A DNA stretch of 64,000 bases from contig NC_060233.1 in NCBI RefSeq assembly GCF_021155775.2, forward strand, positions 18,672,537 to 18,736,536. The letters run 5' to 3'. The translations under genes and the position numbers were made by a program. This stretch comes from Neodiprion pinetum (taxonomy: Eukaryota; Arthropoda; Insecta; Hymenoptera; Diprionidae). Under the pieces are notes generated by a model. It had not been told where the DNA came from, made no database searches, and was given only the letters and a program-made list of their open reading frames with translations. Positions 35,901 through 46,408 of the stretch are shown piece by piece (position 1 is the first letter of the stretch; each line of letters starts with the position of its first letter).

Positions 35901-36805
35901 AGGTAAACGTATAAAATGAGATTTTATAGTATCGATAGATCGATGAAAAAAAATAATACCCGTATAACATACTATCGTAGAAAATAAAAAAGAAACATTG
36001 CTGTTTCGCTTTTCGTGCAAAAATTTGTTAATATCAATTATGTTTGATAATTTATTTTATATTTCCAATAAGACTAAAGAGTTTATTCAATTCGTATAGT
36101 TATTCATGTGATACGTAAGCTGTGATTTCTATACCCATTTAGTGAGGGTTACAATATTTTTTTACTCCAAATCGAATCGCAATACCTTTCTGAACTTCAC
36201 TCTTAATATCTCAGAGAAAATTTTCATAAACTCCATAAGTTAGTATAAAATCATTTATAATAGACAATTTAGCTTTAAAAACTGGTCTTTCGTGATTCGA
36301 ATCACGTTTCTCTGTTATAGCTATTCGGTAATGTCAGTTTTTCATTAATTATGAAATAATTTTGTCGTACCTTATATCAACATCGTTGACGACGTTCATG
36401 TCAATGACGACTTTATCGTCGTCAAGATCCTTTCTAAATTGAACGTAACACACATTTAAGGAACATTTTGTGTTGCAAAAAATTCCACCTATGAAAATGA
36501 ATCTACAAAGTAATTTGTCCATCGCACCTGAATTAGCAATGTCTGCAAGAATTATGAGCATGCGAATATTATGCATGACGTAAATGATACAGAAGTAGAC
36601 CGTCGATGCAGCTCGAATAACATAACACTATTTCCGAACATGCTAATGATCAGGATATTGCATAAGACTTCTTAACACAATTAGTAAGTGTCAGTTTGTG
36701 CCAGCCGCATTCCTACATTATTCTATACAAAGAAGTACAGAAGCGAATATAATAACCAAGCGGATACGTGAGAGATACGAGTAGCTACAATTCTATTCGT
36801 AACAA

Positions 36806-36985
36806 GGCCTTTTTACTTACTTTATTTTCTTTCAACATGTATCGCACAGACCTAATCGCTTGAAGTTCCAAATTAGCCACATACGTAACTGCATAGTAAC
36901 ACGTCAAGGCCTTTTTTATATATTTATTTTCTTTCAATATATATCGCGCAGACTTAATCGCTTGACGCCTCAAATTAACTATAGC
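36806..36985. repeat. Imperfect tandem duplication, two copies about 105 bp apart
   Basis: TTATTTTCTTTCAACATGTA (about 36820) and TTATTTTCTTTCAATATATA (about 36925) begin copies that both continue as TCGC-CAGAC-TAATCGCTTGA. Both are preceded by AAGGCCTTTTT. Minus-strand frames read through both copies, giving a repeated peptide, which is not evidence of a gene. Confidence 0.8.
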
Positions 36986-37280
36986 CATGAATGTTAATAG
37001 GTATACTTACACGTCGGTGGACGTTTTCTCAAATGTTCAAATTTGGACCAATTTTCGTAACACGCTTTTTTTTACTAACCGTAGTATACCCTATAATTCC
37101 GCATGGAGTCTGTATCATAAACAATAGTAATTTCCAATATTGTAACTGTATGTTTCCAATAATTGCAGGCGTGAGAATTGTCTGAAAAACCAAATCCTTA
37201 GTATCTTGTAGTAGATACACTTACGATACACTGAGATAATCAGGTATTCAGGTAATGAAAATCAGTTATGCAGCGAACTT

Positions 37281-37588
37281 TAAGGTCATGTAGTACTCCT
37301 ACCCTTACCGACCGAGCAACCTCACCCTTTTTCTCCCTATATTAAATGAATAAACGAACGGTACGGGTTAGAATTTCGACGGTGCATCGCTCTTTTGTAG
37401 CGGAATTCAGGAAAGCTACTCATATTCCAAAAATTGTGTGTAATTAAAAAAACAAATGTTGTAAAATAAAGGATGCTCTCACGATCAGCTGGGCGTACGG
37501 CCAACCAAGGAACTCTTGTTTATTTAATATAGAAAGAAGACGGTTGAGTCTGCTCAGTCAGTAAGGGTATGAGTATTGCATGACCTTA
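37281..37588. mobile_element. Fold-back MITE (308 bp)
   Basis: The ends are TAAGGTCATG and its inverse. Inner pairing includes TACTCCTACCCTTAC against TACTCATACCCTTAC and CTATATTAAATGAATAAAC against CTATATTAAATAAAC. No open frame. The target duplication is unclear. Confidence 0.72.
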
Positions 37589-38115
37589 GCAGCGGCTACG
37601 TGAAAACTGAAATAATGCAAATATGGTTAATTCACGTGGCGGCCGAATCGAATATGTTTTCGTAGACATGTCAGAGCAAAAATTGCGAAACAATCGTAGA
37701 GACTTAACTGCTGCGCTATTTGCACTGATATACAAATATTTATAGAGGCTAAACGGGTGGTCTACAAAGTCGGATAGTACTGTACTGAATGAACTAGGAC
37801 AGCAAAACTTCTGAATTATTAAGCCGTGAATTGACATATTTCATACTCTAACCTTGTACAACTCAAGTATCACACAATCAGGCTTACGCAAGGCTTCTTG
37901 ACGACGATGTTCTTGCCCACGCACTTTAGTTACTGAACAAAATACTCCTACCAAGGACAATATTTGTTTAGAAGAACCGAATGGCTAGCTTTAGTGGAAT
38001 TATTCACTAGATAATCGAAGAACCCCCTTCCCCCGCACACTCAGCTCTGGTAGAAAATTCTAGATTCTCTATGAGGGATTTTTTGGGGAGATATACCCAT
38101 TCGCAGCGTCGAAAT

Positions 38116-38369
38116 CGATGGCCCTAATAAAACTCACTTAACTTTAGAGAGTCTGATTATAAAAGACCTAGCTCTGGCGTGACGCTTATGATCTAAGTAA
38201 CTCCTCGAACCCCGATGATAAAACAGTTACCTCCTGTGTACAAGCATAGAAGATAATTGTTTTATCATCGGGGTTTGTTGGGTTACTTAGCTTATAATCG
38301 TCACGCCAAAGTTAAGTCTTTTATGATCAATCTCTCTGAATTTGAGTGAATTTTATTAGGGGCCATTGA
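38116..38369. mobile_element. Palindromic MITE (254 bp)
   Basis: Arms run from ATGGCCCTAATAAAACTCAC to a central loop. Paired blocks include TTATCATCGGGGTTYG and TGGCGTGACGMTTATNATCTAAGTAAC with their inverses. No coding capacity. Confidence 0.8.
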
Positions 38370-39750
38370 AATATCACTGTTGTATCGATGTTTAAAATGA
38401 TGACCCAGGTCCATCCTATAACATTTTCATTTTATGCATATTCTGTTGGAAAAAATATCGTAATATAAACTATATACATATACACGTAACGGTAGATTTT
38501 ATTGAATATATTAGGTTCTAAGTAGTGAACATTCAAATTATAATGCAAAGATGTGAATCGAGGAGTAGCTACCTCAGTCAATCGAGTCGCATCCGGTCAA
38601 GATGGCAACTTGGTAATTCGTAAGAAAAATTAACAAACTTTGAATTTTAATTAAACATGCCATGCCCACAATTATGAATAATTACACAGAGGGATTAAAT
38701 CCGTGTATTTGTGCAGTCTTAATTACAAAAATATGTTGATGAGTCGATTTATATATCATGGTTGCAGTAAGTTGAACCTCGGTTACCCAAATCAATTTGG
38801 ATTGGGTCTAATTCGAATGAGCAAAGTTCGAATAAGGAATCGGTCATGTCGGGTGAACAATGCCATTTAATAAGAATTATTACAAATATAGTTTATATAC
38901 TTTCCTATCATTTTTACACATCGTCTTTATCAGACGGTAGTTATTCTTACTCGTCTGACCTGTAAATGTTCCGCAAAATATCGTTAATTTCATTTTGACT
39001 ATGCAATAGCTCACCTTTTTTACCATTGATTTCTCTGTAGATCACGCGAAAATATTTTCAATATGAAGTTTGTATTTTTTAATGGAGTGTGAATTTATTA
39101 TATCCAACTCCGTATCGATTCGACACAATACGTATGTTTGTGTTTTTATTCTTTCCATCCAGAAGCTCAAGAGAATACTAATTTTGGAAGCATTGCGCAA
39201 AATTTATTAATGGGAAAATGGGTTTTGCCAACTATAATTATATTATCAGTTCACCGTGAATAAACGATATACATTTGCAATTAAAAAACTTGAAACTGCA
39301 ACAAATACTATTCCGATCCCTCTGCGCAGTTGTCAATTATTAGGCTTTTTAGGAGGATATTGATTCAGTAAAATTTAACTTAATTGACCTGAGTTATACG
39401 GCTTTCAAACCTCTGGTTCGTAATTTCTGTGTTCTGATACCTTTTTTTTGTAACTAGAATAGACTTCAAAACAGGTGTACAATAATTTGAACCTTAGAAA
39501 GATTGAATGCCTTAAAAAAATAAATGAATACAAATATATTTTGTTCCTAACGACGATTCATTTTTCAAGCTTCTTTGCTCTTTCAATAATATCGGTTTAC
39601 GGATGATTAATCTGTACGTGATTGAAACAAATCAAATGATGTTTCAGTTTAATTATTATAACACATTAAAGATTGTATAATGTGACAGTGTTAAATCATA
39701 CACTAAAATAAAAAGTTTTTGTATGATAATATACATTACTCTATTATAAC
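38370..39750. other. AT-rich intronic DNA, nothing recognised
   Basis: No repeat ends or exons identified. Confidence 0.4.
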
Positions 39751-40100
39751 ATACATACGCTGTTAAAAATATTTGTTGGAAATCTACTAAAATTGTAATG
39801 GAAAAGTGAATTTACTTTATTTTGTTTAAGTATTCTTTGTAAACTGTAGAATTTATTGTAAGATTACCGTAAATTTACTAAGTATTGGAACCGTAATTTC
39901 AATAAATCAGTGAATTATTTTGACAATATTATGGATTGTAAATTTAATAGATGAAGAAAATAATAGATGTAAAACGGCTGTATAATTAATATAACAATTC
40001 TCTGTGAGCACAAACAGTATGTCAACAACTTGTCAGTAGCTACGATCGATTGAAAGGCATTTCAGATGGATTAGAAAACCTAGCGTATTATTTTGTCCTA

Positions 40101-40176
40101 ACCGGGGCTCGGATCCCGTTCGCTCCCAATATTCGGATTACTAGTCAGACATCCTACCAGCTACGCCAAACTACTT
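40101..40176 (-). repeat. tRNA-like sequence (Thr-AGT-like; SINE head or tRNA pseudogene)
   Basis: Read on the minus strand it contains TGGCGTAGCTGG, a perfect A-box pattern, then GACTAGTAATCCGA, which forms an anticodon-arm-like segment with loop CTAGTAA (anticodon AGT), and GGATCCGAGCCCCGG, a B-box-like segment. The stems are imperfect and the acceptor is poorly paired, so a functional tRNA is unlikely. Confidence 0.5.
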
Positions 40177-40632
40177 TGTGGGAAAACCATGACTTTGTTT
40201 GATTGATAATACAATCGACAGATAACACAGTCACTGAAACTCAGCAATAAGATCATAGTTTCAGAATTCGTACTCACAATGCAATTTTTAATAAATTTAC
40301 ATGAGAGTTTAACATCCAAATTTAGTAAATTGTTAGATAGTCAGTAAATTTACCGTGTAATTATCTGAAATTAAGAATTCTAATATTTATTCCAAAATTA
40401 ACATGGTCATTCTGTGGGCTTTGCTGAAATCTGATATTGTTAAGTATTTTGTATAAAATTTATACATGTACAACTTGAGTAGAGTCACAAGAAAATTTCG
40501 GATTTTCCAAAAACTGTTGAGAAGCTTTTTAAATACAGTACGTATGACATACTATTTAGTAAGACTAAAATTCTTCGGGGTGATTTTAGAGCTGAGATTG
40601 GGGAAATTCGAAATCTGACTACGGAATCCTAC

Positions 40633-41858
40633 TAACGCTCACGCAGACGTAAACGGACACCCGCAAAAAAAAAGTATCTATTCATGTCAAAAAATGCTGA
40701 TAATGCTGTACTCGGGGTAAAATTGTCCGCTCTTTCCGAATTTGACATTAGTTTTGAGCTACAACCCCCCTGGGGGGGGGGGGGGGGGGGGTGAAAACAG
40801 GGGTTGAAGGGGTGAAAATCGCGAAAATAAAAAGTCAGCGAACAAAAGCATTTAAAAGGGCCAGAATTGCTGTCAAAAATGGGTAGTCATACCCTACAGA
40901 GGGTAAATTTTATGTTTTCAGCACTCCTGGCGAGTTCTTAACCCCTCCCCTCCGGTGGTGGAAATGGGGCAGTCTGGGGGTGAAAATTGGACGATCACAT
41001 AGGAAGGATTCTAGACGGTGGAAAATAGCATTCGGGATTTTACGAGGTCGCTGATTCCGTTTCCGGATTCAGTTTTTACTCATGCACCCCCTGGGGGTGA
41101 AAATGGGGGCAGCTGGTGGAAATTGACTAATTATGAAGGATGGGGTTTTGGTTGTGGAAAATGGTATCCAGGGGTTATTAGGGTCGCTGATTCCATTCTT
41201 GAGGTCAGTTTCCACTTGTGCACCCATCTGTGTGAATGAGCATGATTCTCGTCCCTAGCCTCCCGAATTTTCACCGTCAGATGTGTGCACAAGTGGAAAC
41301 TGTTCTCAAGAATGGAATCAGCGACCCCAGAACCCCCTGGATACCATTTTCCACAACCAAAACCCCATTCTTTATTATTGGCAATTTCACCCCCAGCGTC
41401 CCCCATTTTCCCCCCGAGGGGGTGCATGAGTGAAAATTGAACCAGGGAACGGAATCAGCGACTCCGAAAACCCCCGAGTACTATTTTACACCGTCTGGAA
41501 CCGTTCAAATGTGATTAGCCAATTTTCACCCCTGGCCTCCCCCATTTCCACCCCAGGGGGATACATGAGTGAAAACTGACCCCGGAAACGGAATCAGCGA
41601 CCTCGTAAGCCCCCGAGTACTATTTCGCACCGTCTAGAACCCTTCCTATGTGATCGTCCAATTTTCATCCCCAGACTGCCCCATTTCCACCCCCGAGGGG
41701 TGGAGGGGTTCAGAACTCGCCAGGAGTGCTGAAAACTTAAATTTTGCCCTCTGTAGGGTATGACTACCCATTTTTGACAGCAATTCTGACCCTTTTAAGT
41801 GCTTTTGTTCGCTGACTTTTTATTTTCGCAATTTTCACCCCTTCAACCCCTGTTTTCA

Positions 41859-41889
<31 letters not shown>

Positions 41890-42028
41890 AAGGGGGTTGT
41901 AGCTCCAAAGTAATGTCCAATTCGGAAAGAGCGGACAATCTTACCCCGAGTACAGCATTTTCAGCCTTTTTTGACGTGTATAGATACTTTTTTTTTGCGA
42001 GTGTCCGTTTACGTCCGCGTGAGCGTTA
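40633..42028. mobile_element. 1.4-kb palindromic element with internal repeated units and G20/C28 tracts
   Basis: The ends TAACGCTCACGCRGACGTAA and its inverse frame two arms that pair through most of their length around a centre near 41270-41330. Within the arms a unit of the form 'ggaatcagcgacyccgnaa...cccc' recurs several times (about 41045, 41190, 41318, 41450, 41590). Mirror-image homopolymers lie in the two arms: G20 at 40772-40791 and C28 at 41859-41886. The short frames (65-98 codons) are mirrored copies of each other and carry no domain. No clear target duplication. Confidence 0.8.
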
Positions 42029-42552
42029 ATGGGTTACCGCATGCGATATTTGCGAGCCTAGTTATGAGATATTCAAAATCGCAGAGTGAAATGAATGTAG
42101 ATGCAGATTAATTCCCTTTGCTACAATAGATTTTCAATTTTAACAGACTGTAATCGAATTTCTTTGTACATTTATCACGTGAATTCAGTTGAATGTTTAG
42201 TAAATTCCAAACACCGTTATAGCAAATGTATAGTAAATTTACAAATGTAATACATTTACTACATAATTTAGTAAATTAAAAATACGGTTTTGCGCTATTC
42301 CGACCAAATGAAGCAAAATTACAAAATTTTATTGCAAATTTAATGAGAATGCTTAGTAATGCACTTGAATATACGAAATTTGTAACTTAGTTACACTTTT
42401 GTGTAATAAATTTCCAAACTTCTTAACAGTGTACGTACACGCATAATAGAATAATTTATATTGCAATACAAAAACATCTTATTTTATATCATTTACATAT
42501 ATATACATATATATATAAAATGGAGGCTGGAACATACTGGTATAAAAAACAG

Positions 42553-42770
42553 AGACCTACGCGTGACGGTATGCTGGGTGTTGCGGGCGTCGTTCGTCTG
42601 TGGAGGGTTTCACCATCTGAAGGTCAAAGGTCACAGAGCTCCTGCCAAGGACGCACCTGTCCTGGCACTCGCTCCTCACTCAAGCTTCTTCGATGCTCTG
42701 ACTGTCGTCCATCTAGGAGGTCCCAGTGTCGTCGCCAAAGCAGAAACTAGCCGCCTTCCATTTTTCGGAA
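42553..42770 (+). CDS. LPCAT-like acyltransferase, exon with HXXXXD catalytic motif
   Basis: Acceptor AAAAAACAG ends at 42552 and donor GTACGT starts at 42771. The first base completes the Arg codon left open by the exon ending at 32904, after which the frame reads DLRVTVCWVLRASFVCGGFHHLKVKG. A little later comes LAPHSSFFDALTVV, the HXXXXD acyltransferase motif I (His at about 42677), and then the frame continues as PSVVAKAETSRLPFFG, the block that follows it in LPCATs. The His is the general base and the Asp its partner (family knowledge). The remaining conserved exons (an EGTC-type block and EF-hands in some members) were not seen in the rest of the window. The next intron, if any, would hold the 44-52 kb transposon. 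Confidence 0.85.
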
Positions 42771-44251
42771 GTACGTTTCCTCTTTATTTCTCACCGCACT
42801 TTCTTATGTATTATATTTCTATACCTATATCCATATAAGATAGGTATTCATTCTATCTACGTACATGGGACAGTCTCAAAAATACAGTCACTGATCCGAG
42901 CAGTGCGTTTTCAATTATATATCTTCGCCTAAACGTAAAGACGCATATACATGTTTTCAGTTTTTCTTTCTGGACTTGATTCTTGTATTTCTTTGAAAAT
43001 CTTCGAACTTGAAACGGTGGTCTTCTCTTGATTTTTGGCATTAGTTTTCATCTCAATATGTCTATGTCGGACAGCGATAATATTGAGTAATTTTCGAGAA
43101 CGGATTTTTATTGGATTCGCATTCATTGTCTGTGTGATCATGTTCTTTGTGTCATATTGACAAATCACTGGTTAATAGTATTTCGTAACACAATGGACTA
43201 GAAAATTCAGTTTTGGAGTGAAAATAACAATTAGGTTGCATATAAATATCAAAATTCAATACCTGTTATAACGTATTTGTATAATGCTTGATAGCATACA
43301 TCAGTGTTCAAATACCACATTATGTAACAAGGGAATAAAGTCGACTTTTATTCCTGTGTCACATAGAGGACTTTGTTTCCGACTCAACTCTGACCGCAAA
43401 ACTTATTCGAAAATTGGGACTTTTAAATTGGGCTCATATTTTCCACTGGTTAAGGATGCGTTTTAAAAAAGTTAACCTCATGGTTGAATCGGTAATAAAA
43501 TGAATTATTGTGGCCTATTAATAACTACTATGTAGGCTCGTCGAAGTTCATCAACATCAACATCAGTCAATTGAACAGAACAAAAGTACGTTTTACTTTT
43601 TGAAATCGGTGAGAATCATCGTATTAGCTACCTACAAAAATTTCAACGCAAAAAAAAAAAAGAAAAACTTCCAACGGATCTAGCGAGATATCGGAGAACA
43701 ATCGAGTATACTTTAGAGCCGTGGCAGTGATATACAAATTAAAGTGGGCCAAATCTTGACATTCTGCAGTCAAAATCCTATAATTACAAGAGAACCACCC
43801 AGTTTGAAACACTACCAGCTTAACGGCTGTCAGGGGGGTTATAGAGAGGTAACTCTCATATCACTGCATGTGACCGAACTCTACTAAGAATACGGAGAAC
43901 TCTGACCAAGAGAGAGGGGGATGAGCCACAGATTCTTCAGAATTCCACGTTGCTCGCAATACAACGAGACACTTCAAAGCGAAGTACCACAAAATGAAAA
44001 GTTCTACGGTCTTTGGAATTTTTATAGAGGGAGGCCTTGGAGCTAGAAGATAGATGCGAAATCAGAAAGGCTAGTTTCTCGACATTTGATTATAGTAGTG
44101 TTATGTACTAGTAAGCTAGTATGAACATATTAGCTATGGTCAGTCAAGTCATTCTTAGAACAGGTGTAATAGGTGCGCTTTCAAACGAGTCGTTAATACT
44201 GGGGTGGTAAAATAAGTTTGCAGGGACGGAAATTTTATATGCGGGTGACAG
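42771..44251. other. Non-coding DNA after the acyltransferase exon
   Basis: Probably the next intron. Open frames of 60-79 codons have no recognisable content and no repeat ends were found. Confidence 0.4.
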
Positions 44252-44253
44252 TA

Positions 44254-44429
44254 GGATGGTCCTCAAAAAGGTCATTTTTGAATTTCGACCGACTCACCGA
44301 CTCGTCCCTAGATCGGCTCCAAATGATGAATGAATAGTTCCCCGATTTTTTCTGATTTTGATCTCAACTTTAACCCGTGCCCGCAAGAGGGTGGATTTCT
44401 CCAATTTAGCCCCTTCAGGGGAATATTAA
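44254..44429 (+). repeat. Left terminal inverted repeat of the 7.5-kb transposon
   Basis: Homologous, inverted, to about 51560-51736. The match is interrupted at a TTAA (44426-44429), where a MITE has inserted, and resumes at 44798. Confidence 0.78.
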
Positions 44430-44797
44430 CTGTGGCAAACGAATTTCGATAAAATTTGGTATATGGGGGTTTCTTGGGTCGCTGATTATGCATCTGAACT
44501 CAATATTTGCAAATTCAAAATGGCTGATCCAATATGGTGGTCCAAAATCCCAAGAGTCACTCGATATTGCCATATTCGATCCATCATTTTGAATTTTGTA
44601 ATTTGAAGTCCAGATTCGAAATCTGTGACCTCAAAAGCCCCGAGCTCCGAGTTTTATCGAAATTGAACGACTTTTGGGATTTTGGTCCACCACATTGGAT
44701 CCGCCATTTTGAATTTTCAAATTCCGAGTTCAGATTCGTAGTGAACGACCCAAGGAACCCCCCTGCACTAGATTTGATCGAAATCCTTTGGATGGAC
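44430..44797. mobile_element. Palindromic MITE inserted at TTAA in the left TIR
   Basis: TTAA occurs at 44426-44429 and again at 44798-44801. The right TIR of the host transposon, reversed, reads continuously through a single TTAA (ATTAAGGGCGTTGCC), so it acts as the empty site. The insert is an inverted repeat: TTTCGATAAAATTTGG and a GGGTCGCTGATTATGCATCTG block on the left match GATCGAAAT and a GGGTCGTTCACTACGAATCTG block read from the right. Confidence 0.78.
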
Positions 44798-44801
44798 TTA
44801 A

Positions 44802-46408
44802 GGGCGTTGCCTAGCTAGAAAGCGCGGGCTACTCCGCTTCCCGCGTTAACCGTGGCGAGAGAGAGAGTAAGAAACAAGTGAGACGGAGCAACCGAGCTGT
44901 CGCCGGAGTGGGGCGGGTGACGCGGCTAGCCTCTTCCACCCCTCACGGGCATTCGGATTCAAATACTTTTAAACAGCCCAGTGTGCCGCGCTCGGCACGA
45001 CGCAGTACCTGATGAATAATAGAAAAAAAAGAGACTCCTTTCAGATTACACTTGAAAAATTTACTAGTAATACAGAATTTAATAAGGAACCCAAAACCAT
45101 TTTTTTTATAATTCAAAAACTTATCATTAATGAGGTAAAAATCGTCGAACATTTGAATTGTTTATAAAAATTGGGATTTGCAATAATGTTCAACATAACA
45201 TTTTTTTTATGAAAGCTTATTCGTTCACCTTCCGAATGCACTGTAAATGATGTCTTTACGTCGAATAGAACCGGATATATGCGCGCTCCTTTTGCATCAA
45301 AATTGAATGATTGTCTGGTAACTTTCGAAAACAAACATAATTCGGACGAACACCAAAATGCGTATCGATTCTTTTTATCTTTATTTCATGTGAAAAGAAG
45401 TATGAATAGATTGAAAAAATACGAGGTCATTTTTTGATTGACGTGACGTAGAATTCCCCGTACGTATGATGATATAGATATACATTCTTAATATTTCAAC
45501 AAAAATTATATTCACCGGCATCCGTATTTCTACGCAATGCGATCACGGGACTGGTAATAATCTAATAGCCGGTATTCATAGTCAGGTTCGATTTGTCGGA
45601 CTGTCTTGAGTCAGCTCAAAGCATAAGCTTGATCGGCTGAGAGCTGTTCCTAATACAGTTTCGAAAATAATACGGAACTATTTATGAATACCGACCAGAC
45701 GTCGTCACAGGTAATTTTAAATTGAAAATTGCAACGAATAGCTGTTAGCAAATTCATGATATAACAACGAATATATCATCAATCTCCCAGGTCTCACCAC
45801 GTGGAGGTCGCTATCAAACAGAGACCCACCTAACCCGTCCCTACCTCCCAACCATGATCGGGTTTGCACCAAACAAATAAAAAATGATAAAAAATAATAT
45901 AAAATGATGAAAGTGAAATTAAACTCGTTTAAACTTAATGAACATAATCACGAAATCTTTATGAAAAGTATCTCATAGAAATTAAATTGAAACAGTATAA
46001 GTGAAACATGACAGTAATCTCGATCGAGAAAATTGATATCATAACAAGGCATCGAGCATTGTATACATTATATGGCTAAATAAATTCTATAGAAAGCGCA
46101 ATCTATGGAAAGTAGTACGTCACGAGTGCAGGTCACAGATAGTAATGAAAAAATAAGCTACAGAATATTTACATAATATATAGGTATATACGCAGTTTGG
46201 TCAGACTGCAAAAAGTATTCCTAGAATGAATAATCAGATATATAATTATAACGATATGACTAGCAAATTTTTGGCACAGTAATACACATAACTAACTAAA
46301 CATAAATCACAGAAATATTGCACGTAAGGTATATACAAAGCTATTATATTTATGAACATATGTACATATATTTATATCACAGTTTTTTATCGTCTGTCGG
46401 TCGGGAAT
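44802..46408. other. 3' flank of the transposase gene inside the transposon
   Basis: Includes a GC-rich subterminal block (44805-44950) and a small MITE at 45571-45692. The remainder is AT-rich. The transposase transcript should end here. AATAAA-like hexamers are common in such AT-rich sequence, so I do not pick one. Confidence 0.5.
45571..45692. mobile_element. Small MITE with GGTATTCATA ends (122 bp)
   Basis: Begins GGTATTCATAGTCAGGTTCG and ends with TATTTATGAATACC. The GGTATTCATA/TATGAATACC ends are inverted repeats. No clear target duplication. Confidence 0.7.

Larger units (their letters stand above)
39759..42430. mobile_element. hAT-like non-autonomous element containing a nested palindrome
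   Basis: Left end GCTGTTAAAAATATTTGTTGGAAATCTACTA and right end, reversed, ACTGTTAAGAAGTTTGGAAATTTATTA are terminal inverted repeats (each is quoted here only to show pairing of RCTGTTAARAA and GGAAATYTA). Flanks ATACATAC (39751-39758) and GTACGTAC (42431-42438) match at 6 of 8 positions and fit nTnnnnAn, as for an old hAT insertion. TAGTAAATTTAC-type motifs recur in both subterminal regions. The element carries a tRNA-like segment at 40.1 kb and is split by the palindrome at 40633-42028. Confidence 0.6.
32905..42552 (+). other. 9.6-kb intron of the LPCAT-like gene
   Basis: Bounded by GTGAGA at 32905 and AAAAAACAG ending at 42552. It contains, in order: a roughly 105-bp direct duplication (36806-36985), two fold-back MITEs (37281-37588 and 38116-38369), and a hAT-like element (39759-42430) that encloses a 1.4-kb palindrome. 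From 32905 to 36800 I saw only AT-rich sequence, with a loosely repeated TTTCGGAATT phrase around 33580-33980. Confidence 0.65.

Noticed and set aside
40772..41886. Possible GC-rich coding region in the 40.6-42.0 kb palindrome
   Set aside because: The ORFs on the two strands are mirror images created by the inverted repeat and contain no recognisable motif.
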